This document shows, piece by piece, positions 42,997 through 54,731 of a DNA stretch of 64,000 bases. The stretch is from Diaporthe sp. PMI_573. Its lineage: Eukaryota; Ascomycota; Sordariomycetes; Diaporthales; Diaporthaceae. Both the position numbers and the translations under genes were made by a program. Each line of letters begins with the position of its first letter. Position 1 is the first letter of the stretch. The notes under the pieces were generated by a model. It was not told where the DNA came from. It searched no databases and saw only the letters and a list, made by a program, of their open reading frames with translations. The DNA lies in assembly GCA_021399435.1 (NCBI GenBank), contig JAJTUP010000024.1, positions 496,001 to 560,000 of the forward strand, read 5' to 3'.

Positions 42997-45318
42997 ATGG
43001 CATCACTCACTGAGGTCCTGGGCGTCTTCTGCTGGTGCCTCCCCTGCTTCTCGCTCCCTGAGGATTTCCCTGATGATTATGATCATGATCCTCTCCTCCC
43101 ACAGTATCGTGATGACACTGTGCTCCAGAGAGAGCTGCACCAAAAACTTCACACCTATCAGATGCTCCGTGCCCTGTCGCAGGGTTTCATGCCGTCCAAC
43201 GAGCAGGTCATCGTCAACCTGAGAACCATCATTGCTTCCGACGTTCTCAACCCAGATAACGAGGAACTCAGTGATTCCGGACGAGCACTGGTACACTATG
43301 TCAAGGTCTGGCTCAAGCAGTTCATGGAAATGCTTATGCACAAGAATGGCCAAGACCAGATCGAGGACTTCATTTGGTATTTGACCAAAGCACGGGTCTC
43401 GGTGGATATGGAGGATATCGCAAACAGGACTGCCAAAGCAACTTCCAAGGCCCAGACAGCAGCAGGTAGGTGGCCCATACGAACTTTAGGGTAGTGATTG
43501 GCCACTGACACACTCACAGCATATAAGAGCCTTCAAACAGTTGGCACCCTGCTACTTACAAACTCCGACTTCAGGATCTTCTTGTCAGATCTGAACACTA
43601 TCGGGCGTGAGGTCTTCCGTGACACAGCTTTCACCCTCTCGGAGGTGTCCCAGAAAGCGGCACACCGCATCGAGCCGTCTCAAGAAGAGCAAGAAGCCAT
43701 GAAGAAACCTGATGCAGATAGCGGACCCGCCCCTACCGACAAGCAGTTACAACAAGACGTGGCCGAGGTCGCGAACGTGGTGGCGGAGAGCGCTGCTGAA
43801 GTGGCTCAGGAGGCCGAACACAGCTTTGTCGACAAGATCACAGGCGATGAGAAGAGCACATTACTGTACCGACTCAAGCAGGCGGTTTCGAAATTGAGGG
43901 GCCGCACAGACTATTCCGAGTCCGTGTCCATGTTGGCCAAGATCCTGCAACGGTATGCTTTGGTCTACTCGCATGTCTTCGAGGAGACAGCGGGAACGGC
44001 CGAAAGGGATATTCGGACCAACCCCGAAACTGAGAAGGCGGCTGAGAACTTCTGGACGTTTTTGAAGTCGTTTGGTGACGCTCAGGAGTGGACGGATCTG
44101 GAACGAAGGTTCAAACAACTCATGGAGCACGGAAAGAGTGACCCTGAATTCGACCAGCTTGTCCGACAAGCCGGAAATGCCCTCCAAGAGATGCTAACCG
44201 ACCCTGGCTTCTTCGATCATGCTGAGGAGAGGTTCCAGGATTTACGGAGCAGATCACGGCATCTGACCTCGGATTCCTCTCTAAGGGAAGAGGTCGACGG
44301 GCTTCTCGCCAAGCTGCAGTCTACCTTTCAATCTGTCCTCAGAGATGCCGATATTGCGAAGCTGATTCGCACGTCTACATACATTGCCAAGATACTTTCG
44401 CCTTCGCATCAGTACACCAACACGGAACTGGTTACTGATGCCATTAATGTCTTTGTTCCCATGTTTGTGCAGGCAATTCAGTACGTCCCGATACCAAGGG
44501 TCGAGGTCTCGACTCCAGAGGTCGACCTCTTGCTCGAGAACCTCATCATCGAGCCTGGCGTCACCGTCAACAATACTTCCTTCCTTCCTTATAGGTTTCG
44601 AATCGAGACCCGGAACGATCTGGAAATACGAAAGGCTCTCACCAGAACAACCTCAAGCGTGCAGTCGCTCATGACAATCAAGATCGAAGGCCTGTCGATC
44701 CGTGCTGAAGAGGTGGGCTTCTGGCTACGGGCGCACTCGGGTCTTTTCCAGGTCGCCGACGAAGGTATCGCATCGTTCGAACTGGACGAGAAGGGTATCG
44801 ACATTGAGATCGACGTCGAGATCGCCAAGGAGCGCCTTGAGAGTATACTGTCTCTCCGAGACGTCCGCGTGCGCATCCACAAGCTCGACTACAATTTCCG
44901 CAAGTCTAAGTTCGCCTTTGCGGCGTTTGCCCTGAAGCCAGTCCTGATCCCTATCATCCGGAAGGCCGTGGAGGTACAAATAGCAACGGCCGTTGGGGAC
45001 CTGATACACGCGGCGAACCGGGAACTCCTGTATGCTCGTGAGAGGCTCCGGGCTACCCGCATTGCCGACCCGGCCGACCTGTGGACGTTCATCAAGGCGG
45101 TTTCTGCGAGACTTGTACCGGGAGAGGATCCAGATCTCTACACCAGGGTCGGGGTGGCCGAGCCTGGGACTGGCGTATTCAAGGGTGTCTATGCTCCTGG
45201 GAGCATCGTTAAGGTTTGGAACGAGGAGGCTGCTCAGGCCCAGCAGAGAATCAGAGAAGGCGAAAGTGATCAAGGTTGGAGGAACAGCATCTTTGATGTG
45301 CTGACGACAAACGTGTAA
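42997..45318 (+). CDS. HAM1-like (BPI-like lipid-binding) protein
   Basis: Exons are 42997-43465 and 43520-45318, with a 54-nt intron (gtaggt...tcacag), giving 755 aa. The first part is helical: ELHQKLHTYQMLRALSQGFM, NEQVIVNLRTIIASDVL, then a long amphipathic region with TLLLTNSDFRIFLSDLNTIG. The second part holds beta-rich segments such as PRVEVSTPEVDLLLENLIIE, TSFLPYRFRIETRND and LSIRAEEVGFWLRAHSGLF, with VRIHKLDYNFRKSKFAFAAF. This domain order matches fungal HAM1-like proteins, whose C-terminal half resembles bactericidal/permeability-increasing tubular lipid-binding domains. A role in lipid binding or transfer at membranes is inferred from that resemblance. There is no signal peptide, so it is probably intracellular. 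Confidence 0.8.
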
Positions 45319-46136
45319 AGTTAATGGGCGTCATGGGGTCATGTTTACAGCAAACGTAGCTTCTTGGTTTTCTGCATTTTGTTGGTGCTTCTACTCACAG
45401 GTGGAGCTGATTGGGAGTGACTCAGCATGACTAGCATACGGAGTCCAGAGAAGATTAATCCAAGATTGTGCCTAAACAAACCGGCCAGATTGCCTTTGAT
45501 CCTGGCGTTTTGAGTACCCGATGTTGTTCCAGAAGGAAGCAGGTCGCCCGATTCCCGTTATAATCTGACGCATGGGAACAAACGGGGTCATCAAGCGAAG
45601 GCTTGACTACCAACGTAAGCAAACATAAAGTTGGGCCCTGCACAAGGGATTAAGAGAGCAATTGAGTAAGACCGGGGGAAGCATTGAATGGAATCGTACT
45701 CCGAGACAAACGTAGCTCTGATGCGAACGTTTGTGCCCCATCCGAACTTTCCAGTTGACTCCCACCAATCTGGAAAAGTTTGCTTGTTTGCCCAAGCCTG
45801 ACAAAGTGAGTCCAACGTTGACCTTCAAGAATTCAAGCTCCTCCTGTCATTTGCTGTCATACTTGCAGAAAGTACTGGGGTGGGTTTCTTTTGATCCGTT
45901 TACATACTATTGAAAAGCTGGATGCGGTCCCTTACAAAAGACCGAGCGCTTCAAGTTAATTCTCTTTTCAAAACAAGCGAAAAAGAACCTCCCAAGTATC
46001 GCTAGCGGTCATTCCAGCACTCCGAGTCACTCCAGTCGGTTCAATCATTCCAAGTGTTTTCAACAGATCGCAATACGGAACCAGTCAACAACCATCAGAA
46101 CCTACATCGGCCCGAACGACAGTTTCAGTATCCAAC
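45319..46136. other. Promoter region of the amidoligase-like gene
   Basis: No gene was recognised. A repeat-like ttcattccagcactccgagtcactccagtc context (about 46011) precedes the leader. Confidence 0.4.
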
Positions 46137-47543
46137 ATGAAGCAAATCCAGACTGCTTTGTCCAAATTGTCCCCTCACAATACAGGCGAGTCGAAGAAAT
46201 CCACCAAGGAAGATGGAGCTGCATTCGCCGGCGAAGATACCACCCACGTATGGACCGTAGGGGAAGAGTACCAGTTTTATGTTCCTTGGTTGTGGAAACA
46301 GAGCCCAGAGCCACCTCCAGACAAAATGCACCCGAACAGACAAGTGGTCCGGATTCCTCGACCAACAGTCTTTCCTGGATTGACCGAAGAGTTGCGCCAT
46401 GCATGGATCCAAAACTGCGTGACCAGTGCAGTCAGGGATCTGGTCTACGACAAGGATCACTATCTCACATGCACCGAAAGTCAAGTGGAGCAGTGGCGCT
46501 ACGACCAGACAGAGGCATGGAAGCATTTCAGCATTGTACAGAGAAAGTGTAACCTCCCCAAAATTACGATTCCAGGATACGATGGCGTCTTTCCGGTGGA
46601 AATGACCATAGTAATCAGAAGGGTGTCCATCCGAAAGGACCGAGCCACTTCCTCCTGTGTTGAGTGGCTTGACTTGCCGTCGCCAGGGAAGTGTATTGAG
46701 AGAATCAAGAACCAAGTCCGTATTCACCTGACACCGGAATGCAGCCTGCACACTCATATTCGGCCGAAGACCATACCGGAAGTTGACCTTCAATCTTTCA
46801 AGAAGCTGGCCTCGTTCTTATGGCTAGCTGAGGACCGACTCAACAAACTCTATCATCCGGCACGCAGCAATCTGGACAGCTCGTTTCATCGCTCGCTCCG
46901 GCGTTGCTCAAACCTGGCCCTGGACAAGAGTCCTCTCGTCACAGGCGATGTGCACACCTATGCCGCCGTCTTAGGTTCCGTGGACATAGAACCTGCCGAG
47001 AAGACTAAGCTAGTCACCATATGGCAGGCAGGTGACCGGCATCAATTGCGGGAGTTGCTCCGGATTCACCACACCATCGGCAAACACGACCGTCCTGCGT
47101 ACAACTTTTTCAACTTGTTCAAGGCTTCTGAGAAGCAGACAATCGAATTTCGGAAGACAGAGTCAACGATAGATGGACAGGTCATCGACGCCTGGATCGA
47201 GGTGTTTGTGGTCCTCGCCGAGTTCTGCATGACCTGTTCGATCGAGACATTCCAGAGTGTGGCGGAAAGCCTGGGAAAGCCTCAAGACGCATACAGCACA
47301 TGGCAATTGCTAGGAGATATCGGATGCAAGAGACCTGTCGTTGAGGTGCTGAAGCAGAAGTTCATACAGCAATGGCTTCAAGTTCCTGAAGAATCCGGCC
47401 GTCGTTCGACGTCGAGGGACGCTGCCAACTCCACCGGCAGCAACAGTAACTCCGCGAGTAGGCCTCGCCTCCGAGATGCCATCCGCGAAGGCGTGGAAAA
47501 GATCGGCGGAAAGATTGCTGAAGGGTACAGCTATGGCGGCTGA
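46137..47543 (+). CDS. Divergent fungal amidoligase-like protein
   Basis: Single exon, 468 aa. It follows the layout of fungal amidoligase_2 proteins (glutamine-synthetase-like fold, ATP-dependent carboxylate-amine ligases). The N-terminal TVGEEYQFYVP (residues 40-50) stands where most members show GxExEFxxP, then PVEMTIV, and CSLHTHIRP (202-210) replaces the usual CGLHVHVG. RLNKLYHPAR and TIEFRKTEST (335-344) match LHPxR and TVEFRxxEGT. The second acidic residue of the first motif is Gln46, and the Gly-Val pair of the His motif is altered, so metal or ATP binding may be weakened. A basic, Ser/Arg-rich tail follows. It could be a functionally diverged or inactive amidoligase. Confidence 0.68.
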   Translation: MKQIQTALSKLSPHNTGESKKSTKEDGAAFAGEDTTHVWTVGEEYQFYVPWLWKQSPEPPPDKMHPNRQVVRIPRPTVFPGLTEELRHAWIQNCVTSAVRDLVYDKDHYLTCTESQVEQWRYDQTEAWKHFSIVQRKCNLPKITIPGYDGVFPVEMTIVIRRVSIRKDRATSSCVEWLDLPSPGKCIERIKNQVRIHLTPECSLHTHIRPKTIPEVDLQSFKKLASFLWLAEDRLNKLYHPARSNLDSSFHRSLRRCSNLALDKSPLVTGDVHTYAAVLGSVDIEPAEKTKLVTIWQAGDRHQLRELLRIHHTIGKHDRPAYNFFNLFKASEKQTIEFRKTESTIDGQVIDAWIEVFVVLAEFCMTCSIETFQSVAESLGKPQDAYSTWQLLGDIGCKRPVVEVLKQKFIQQWLQVPEESGRRSTSRDAANSTGSNSNSASRPRLRDAIREGVEKIGGKIAEGYSYGG

Positions 47544-47758
47544 GAAGTTGGTTTCAACCCCCTCCCGAATTCTGTCAAGTGTTTGAAGCTGACAAGATTC
47601 AAAATAAGACTAGGCGGTACTTGGCGGTCTTCAGATTGGAAGCAAGATGACTCGAACGCAATCGATGACTCAATCATCTTTTCGGGTACAATAGTTGTTG
47701 TTGCTGACAACAGAGTGTAATATTTGGACACGCTAGCGGCTCATGCGGAATTCCCCGT

Positions 47759-49069
47759 TCACAACTTAGGCGCAATGATAGCGTTTCCTACCTGCTCACT
47801 TCGCACCCTCTGCGCCTCTTCCACATCATTCTCCTCCACGATGCTGAAGGTCCTGCGTACGGTGATGTGCTCCTGACCGGGAGGCTCGTCATCCAGGCGA
47901 TCCCACCGCCCAGACTTGTTTAAAGTACTAAGCCTGGAGGAACTCCGCAGCGGCTTGAGCTCGAACGCTCCGGAGGTGGAGGGCTGGCTTAGGGGCGTTC
48001 CGCCGATGGTCTCGAAGGCACCGGCACCGGCCGGTGTGCTGTCCCCCATCGAGGAGTCGTCATAGTACTTGAAGAGCTTGTGGATAGGCGGTAGTGACGC
48101 TGCTATAATGCCAACGCCGTTTTCGAAGACTGACCAGATAACTATGTTGGACATGTGATCTTCTTTTTAGTCAGCAAGGAAGCCCCTTCACCATTCTGTC
48201 GGCCCATTACTGCTGTAGGCGTGTTCAACTTACAGAGTTGGTCTTCTGGAATGGTATAGTATTTCAGATACGGTAAACGGGCTATCGCACCGATACTAGC
48301 AGTACCACCAAGCCCAAGAACTATAATTAGGGACCTCTTGACCCGCCGGTTCAGCTGCAATTTACGGATCAGAAGCCATGGAATGATGGCGCAGCCCCAG
48401 TCCAGGATAATTGTCAAAGCGGTGAAAGGGTAACTGAGAATGGCCAGCCAGTTGTGCAGGGGACAAGGCCCTAGGTCGAGGTCCCACTGGGCTCCGACCG
48501 GGCGGCAGGTGATGATGAGGACGATCACCACGGCTCCTGTGAAGATGGGTGTCGCTACTAACGCCGCAGTGATAGGCCAGCGATATTTACGCTGGTCAGT
48601 AAGACGCAGCAGTGTAACCGCGATGGCAGCCTTGATCAAATTTGTCGATGCCGCGTAAAACATTTGCCAGTTTCCCATGTTGAGGGCAGCCTGAGCCGTC
48701 ACGAGCTCGTTGAGCTCGGCATCCCGCGTTCCCAGGCCGTATTGTGCCGCGATGATGACAAACACACACTCGGGCACGAAGGTCAGCTGCGAGAGTTACG
48801 ATGGTTAGCCGGGGACATTCCAAGCTCGGGAGCGTCAGAATTACACTTACGAAGCTCAGCAGGGCGAGTGTATCGTCCCATCCCCATGATCGTTCCATGC
48901 GTAGGACCCATGCTCGGACGAAGATGCGCATGATCATGCATAGTCCGCTGATGGTGCAAAGGGTTGCGGACAGCCCTATCACAGCTTTCGGAAGACCGCC
49001 GATTTCGATCGGCTTTTGCTGCGATGCAAGGTCGATGAGTTGTTGACCAGTGGGCTTGTCCGACGCCAT
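47759..49069 (-). CDS. Pth11-like seven-TM receptor (fungal rhodopsin-domain protein)
   Basis: Exons are 48851-49069, 48234-48786 and 47759-48159. The introns are 48787-48850 (gtaagt...ctcgcag) and 48160-48233 (gtaagt...aagaag), giving 390 aa. Seven hydrophobic helices are seen: LSATLCTISGLCMIMRIFVR, WGWDDTLALLSF (the WxxDD signature after helix 1), CVFVIIAAQYGLG, NLIKAAIAVTLLRLT, AALVATPIFTGAVVIVLIIT with CRP, LILDWGCAIIPW-like helix 5, and SLIIVLGLGGTASIGAIARL. The last helix is NIVIWSVFENGVGIIAASLP. A Ser/Thr-rich cytoplasmic tail of about 110 residues follows. This is the integral membrane family (PF20684-type) that includes Pth11-related receptors. It lacks the N-terminal CFEM domain, so it belongs to the non-CFEM group; ligand unknown. 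Confidence 0.87.
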
Positions 49070-49905
49070 GGAAGAACCAAGTCATGCATTCAACCAGAGG
49101 AAGGGGTCTTAGCGTTAGGAAATGCAGGCCGCCTTCAACCTATACACTCAAAAACCGAATGAATCATGAAAAGAAGAGAGCCGGACCACCGATAATGACT
49201 CCGGTGTCACAAACATGGGGGTCTAGCAAGTAAAAGAACACCCGGCAATGGACGCAGGGGAATGCATTGTCAAAATCTAACTTAGAGCTGAATAGAAGGT
49301 GCCGAACATTTTTTTCCAAAGGGCTCCTATAATAGGCTCTCCCAAACATTTCTTGCAAGGGTTGGAGACGATCGGCCTCTCAAAAGGGATTCCGGTCTGC
49401 AGGGTCCACGTGAAGGATCCAACCAACACTCCCGCTACCTAGATACGGTGAGGAGCAGGTCAACAACGTGGGATTGGGGGACTTTTTATGTGCAACGGCC
49501 CTGGAATCTGGGTTCAAATCTCATTATGTGGGATTGTGGGAGTAATGGCTTGCTTAGTCCCCGCCTGGACTCGATCTAGAATGTTTAACACGACCAACCG
49601 AGCTCAATCAATAACCAACGTGCATTTTACCCGTCGAGAGGGGGACCCTTGAGGTGTCCACCACACCCGAACTCTTGTGATTGATGGTAGACCTGTCGAT
49701 TAGGGTGATGGGGCTTCTGGTCGGCGATGCAACATGCCCAGGTAGCACGAGAGCGGAGGTCGCGCATAGGACGTATCAGAAGCCAACATTGAATTGAATA
49801 TCCCGAGCTTGCGCATGTTTCCCATTCACTGTTCCGCACATTTATCTTTTTGGCCTTCTCTGTACAACCAACACAGCAGGTTTCAGTGCTTCTGTTGAGC
49901 TCAGC
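49070..49905. other. Divergent promoter region of receptor and P450
   Basis: Shared upstream region of the Pth11-like gene (minus) and the P450 gene (plus). No gene was recognised. Confidence 0.5.
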
Positions 49906-51687
49906 ATGGATCTCCTGATCTGCGCAGGACTTGCGGCCATCGAAGTGTTCGCCGCCGACAGATTCTGGCCCAATGGATCGACACTGAACTCGCTCCCTGC
50001 CTTGCATACCGTTTTTTACACGTTCTTGGCACAATACATGACGCTGAAGATCTATCGGATTTTCCTGTACCATAGATACTTCTCACCCCTGCGTCATTTA
50101 CCTGGTCCTACGGTAAGTCACCTTGGTTCCCGAAGGGGACAATTATTTGCATGTGGTCTGACTGAAAACAAGAACAACAATCCCCTTTTCGGCCAGGGTC
50201 TCAACCTGATCCGCGCCGAGACCCCTACCGCACTGTACGTCGAATGGATGAAGCAGCACCCGGGTGCTCCCTTCATCCGCTATCTTGGCTTTCTCAACAC
50301 AGAAGTCCTGGTGCCGAACAGTCTCGCCGTGCACAAAAATGTGCTGTACGATAATTGCTACACGTTCGCCAAGCCGCAATGGTTTCTCCGAATCGTCAAA
50401 GAAGTCGCAGGTCATGGGCTCATTCTCATGGAGGGAGCCGAACATCGCGCTCATCGAAGAATGCTCACAAATTCCTTCTCGCTCAAGAGCATTCGCAAGC
50501 TCGAACCAGTCTTCAAGGACAAGGCCCGGGACATTTGCCACTTCTTTGACCAATGCATCTCGACCCATGACGGCAAGACTGGGACCTTCGACTGCATAGA
50601 CACATTCATGAGAGCCATCCTGGACATCATGGGAACAGTCATCCTTGGCGTTGATCTTGATTACGTCAAACCCGGGACGGGCGATGAAACCAGCCAAAGC
50701 CTCGACACGGGCAAAGCCGGCAAGCCGAAGCGGGAATGTAGCTTCCACGAGGCCTACGACGTCTTCTTCGCTCCGGGGACCATGGGAAAGATCCTCCTCT
50801 TCGCAAACGGCCACGTCCCGCTGCGCTGGCTGCCCCTCGAGGCCAACCGCGAGTTCCTGTTCGCAATGGACTGGCTCAACGACGTGCTCCGGACCATCAT
50901 CCGCACGAGGCACCGCGAGGTCGCCGCCGCCAAGGCGGTGGGGACGCACGAGATGAGCAAGTCGCGCGACCTCGTCACCTTCATCGTGGAGGAGAGTGGG
51001 CCGGGAGGCGCGACGGAAGGGATGGGTGAGGACGAGTTCCTTGGCCACCTCTTGGAGATCATGGCCGCGGGGCACGACACGTCTGCCAATATGCTGTCGT
51101 GGAGCTGCTACATCATGGCGACGAGGCCAGATATCCAGGACCGGCTCCGTGCGGAGCTGGCCACTACCTCCCCCGATGCGTCGTTCGTGGAGCTGGACAG
51201 GCTGCCTTACCTCGAGTGCTTTGCGAAGGAGTGTATGCGCGTTTACTCACCATGTACGTTTTACTGGGGCGATGTATTTCCTCCCGATCTTCGTTGCTGA
51301 CCCGTCACAGCAACCACGTACCACCGCGCAGCCGGCGAAGATGTCGTCGTCGAGGGAATAGCCATACCAAAGGATACCCTCCTCGACATCTGTCCGTCCG
51401 TGACCCTGTTTAACCCTCAGATCTGGGGCAAAGACGTCGACGAGGTGGACCCCACCCGCTGGGAGCGCCTCAAGGGCGAACAGCAGAGCCCTTACGCTTT
51501 CTCACCGTTTTCCAACGGACCGAGAATATGTATCGGTCGCCTGTTCGCCATGTTCGAGATCAAGATCATCCTGGCTGAGATGGTGCGGAACTATCGCTTC
51601 CTGGGCGTCGACAAGCCGTTCAAAGTTGAGAACCCTAGCTTCACTTTGCGGCCGGCCGGTATGGAGGTGCGGATGGAGAAGGTTTGA
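49906..51687 (+). CDS. Cytochrome P450 monooxygenase
   Basis: Exons are 49906-50112, 50197-51253 and 51311-51687. The introns are 50113-50196 (gtaagt...ggccag) and 51254-51310 (gtacgt...tcacag), giving 546 aa. An N-terminal membrane segment (ALHTVFYTFLAQYMTLKIY) and the Pro-rich hinge RHLPGPT lead into the P450 fold. Visible landmarks are EGAEHRAHRRML (C-helix), the oxygen-binding AGHDTS of helix I (360-365), ExxR as E414-R417 in KECMR, DPTRW, and the heme loop FSNGPRICIG with C495 as thiolate ligand. All essential residues are present. It is anchored in the ER and needs a P450 reductase. The I-helix and SANMLSW context resemble CYP4/CYP52-like and related fungal fatty-acid-type clans, but substrate cannot be assigned. 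Confidence 0.93.
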
Positions 51688-52110
51688 AGACCCCGTTGGT
51701 CTTCCCATGGAGTCATGAGGCCCTTCTTGCTCGCATACGCTTCTATGAGATTGTATGATAGCTCAAATCCTTTCTCAATACAGAACTTCGTAGTATTCAA
51801 TGACCCATGCGTTCTCTACTTTTGTCCAGATCAGATATACAATGCGTGGTGTCATGTTCAATCATGCCGCAGGGTGCCCTCGAGCATGCCACGAGCCGAA
51901 AACATACGATACACTTCGCGATTTCAATGTTAATCCCCGTGAGGCGAGGAGCCCTTCGCAAACACATCCCCTCGTCTTTTGATCTGATCCGATCCAATAC
52001 GCGCTCAAGTCATCGACTTACGCTTCCTGCCCGTCCTCGGCAATACCGCACAGCTGTTACACACGACGTTAAGTCTCTCGGGAATAGGGTAGTTTCTGTA
52101 GCAAGGTTAT
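51688..52110. other. Convergent 3' flanks
   Basis: Between P450 and subtilase gene ends. Nothing was recognised. Confidence 0.5.
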
Positions 52111-53755
52111 CTAGTCAGTCCCTAAATTAGAAATCAGGTGATGCGATTTGTGGACTTGCCTCCAAGCGCTCGCCGGGTCGAACATTTTTTCCCTGGGCAC
52201 TCGTTGAAAGCTCCCCTTGCCCTCTCCAGAGATAAGGTCCTTCAGGCGGCTGGCGACCGTCTTGCCCCTGGTATCTTTGCTACTCCATTGGAGCGTCTCG
52301 CGTAAGTCCGGGTCGGAAAGCATGCATGCGGCTTGTCCGGCCTCCATGATGAATTTCATTAGAATGTATCACTGGATGGTGGAATAGCGTGACCAAGTAT
52401 GGGCTTGAAGGGAAGACTGCATACCACTATGGACGCTGCGAAGGTTGTTCCGCTTTGCAATGTGTTTTCCTCCACCGAGAGGTCCGGCAGCCACAGGTTC
52501 TTGCCCCTGAATAAGTGCAACATGCTTAGCATGGCAGTCACAGACCTCCTTTCTCCATCCAAGAAGAAGAGACCAGTTGCCATGAGGAGGACACCATGGT
52601 TGGCTTAGGAAACTTACATTGCGTAGCAATTGATCGGGACGCCATGGGAGGCTGGTGAGCTTATTCTTGCGAGCTGGCCTTGACTGAAACGTAAATAAAG
52701 TCAGCAATCTGGTGTTGGAGGGAGAAGCGGCCTCTGGTCGTCCGGGCGTCTCACCTGGTAGCTGCGCCTACAATCATGAGAGGTGAGCCTTGACGCTTGA
52801 CTAATATGTTTGGCATGAAATCCCCAGTGTGCCCAGGCGGATCATGCTTCCCTTCGTTTCCAGCTGCGACCGAGACCATGACACCACCGAGAGTGTCAAT
52901 CTCGTCGAGCGCGTGTTCCACTTTGCCGCACCATTCTAAATATTTCTCCTCTCTTTCGAATCCGTCCCTTCGCATGTCCTCGATATTCCAGACTGCAGGC
53001 AATGATTGAGGTTCGGTCAGCATGAAGGTCTCAGCAACATTACGATTGCACGAGGAGACTTACGAGTATCTATCACAACCACAGTCTTGCCGGGGGCCAG
53101 AGTGCCATCCTTCAACTTTTCCACAACGTGATTCAAAGAGATGACCAACGACCGCGCATAGACGTCCTCTTCGACCACGTTGTCGTCTGCATCCAGAATT
53201 GCCCCGCCCGCCTTGATGAGGTACAAGCCGGCCCGGCGAGCAACCCCAGTCCGCATCCCCCCAGCGAGAATCGCAGTCTGTGTGCCATGGCCCTCGGGTA
53301 CGCCCTCAAAGGGCTCGCCGTAGTCGGTGTTGTCGTCCGGCGGCCAGTGCAGCCCGTCCGTGATCTCGTCCTCCTCGAGCTCCGGGTTCCTGATGTGTTC
53401 CGGGACGTTCCAAATCACAATTGGTCGCGGATCACCGGGCCTCCCGAACTCCTAGAATTGGGACAAAGTCAGCGCCGTGCTTTAACTTCGTGCCGCGAGA
53501 TCACAGTTCATCCAGACGGGCGTCCGATGATGTGGGGGGAACAACGTGGCCCGGACACCCAAGTCCATTTCGACTCACTTCCGGGAATTGCTCCCAATTG
53601 TAGCCGGTATTGATTATGACGATCCAGGTCCCCTCACCTTGAGCGTCTTCCTTGTAAGAGTAGACTCCGGTGTTGGGATTGTCGTAGTTCTTTGGCGACG
53701 AGAGCAGACTAAGATGCAGACGGTCCGAGGCGTCCTCGGTGCGTATCGTAGCCAT
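52111..53755 (-). CDS. Subtilisin-like (S8) protein with Asn-His-Thr in place of the catalytic triad
   Basis: Exons are 53579-53755, 53064-53451, 52755-52992, 52618-52683, 52425-52506 and 52111-52341. All introns are GT-AG and in frame. At least 393 aa result; the start at 53755 is provisional because a good acceptor (attccacag) just upstream suggests a further 5' exon. The S8 landmarks are clear: GEGTWIVIINTGYN at the Asp motif, EGHGTQTA with H114, VMVSVAAGNEG with oxyanion Asn234, ARISSPASHGVPINCYA, and SGTTFAASIVAGQAA at the Ser motif. The catalytic Asp is Asn49 (AAT) and the nucleophile Ser is Thr311 (ACC). It is probably a catalytically dead or altered protease. No signal peptide is visible, and the C-terminal 70 residues (SAWRQVHKSHHL) are family-atypical. 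Confidence 0.78.
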
Positions 53756-54731
53756 GAGTGATCGGTCTCGTCTGTGGAATTGAAAACACATCTCATCAAA
53801 ATGCCAAGATGCACCAATTTCCACTAACATGAGCCCTAAAATGTATCAGCAGAATAGAAATTGTCCCTTTGGCAACATGATGGCTTGTTACGTCATTCTC
53901 ATTCACACAGGACAACCTCGACTGAGTTGGGCCATGTGTGCTTGGCATTAACTCCGTACTGTGCTTGGATACCGTCGTGATTCCGCAATCCACACGTCAG
54001 ATGACCCGCACGTGGGACGCCAGATCCTCATTAAGCTCAGAATGAACCTTTCCCAGTGGCGACCCCATAGTCTGGTCGTCGTGGTTGCAAACAGAACGCG
54101 GCTTCAGTATTCATTTGTCCCGGCAGTTGGGTAAGCGCTGGATTGGCACATGGCTGCACCACACACGGCGAGTCAGACACCTTTCAGGTTCTGCTGTCCA
54201 CCACCAGCATGTCTGCCCAACAGGTTTCATTACAAGGAGCATAGCTTGGAAGAAATGCCACACCCAAGCAACGGATCGAGATGAGGAACAGATGTACTGC
54301 ACATATTCTGGGACCCACAAACTAGACAAATGTCGGCCCTCACCCAAGGTCTCGAGCTAGCATGTCGGGCAATCATCTAGAATCAAGATTTGAGAGTCTT
54401 CAGGACACGAAAGTTACTGGTTATAGGCAATCTGTTTGTCTGTTACTGGGAATGAAATTGGGGCTCTGGGCAGAAACTCCTCGCCAGCGCTCACCAGCGC
54501 AGAGATGTCGCATCCATCCATGTGACATTGTGTGTGGCACATCAGGATCCGTCTGCACCGTGCAAGTAGTTTTCTTTTGATTACACCGACTCCATGAAAG
54601 ACCCCCTTGAATTTCCAGCCCTCGAGCTCGTGCTCTCGATTGGTGTGGGCAAGTATGACCGCCAGCCGATTGTATCGGGCACCGCAGACTTGTGTAGGTA
54701 GGGTGGCTGATGACAAGGAATGCGGCTTGGT
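53756..54731. other. Upstream of subtilase and downstream of the F-box gene
   Basis: It may contain the missing first exon(s) of the subtilase gene (minus strand, about 53780-54060); no unambiguous exon was found. Otherwise nothing was recognised. Confidence 0.4.
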
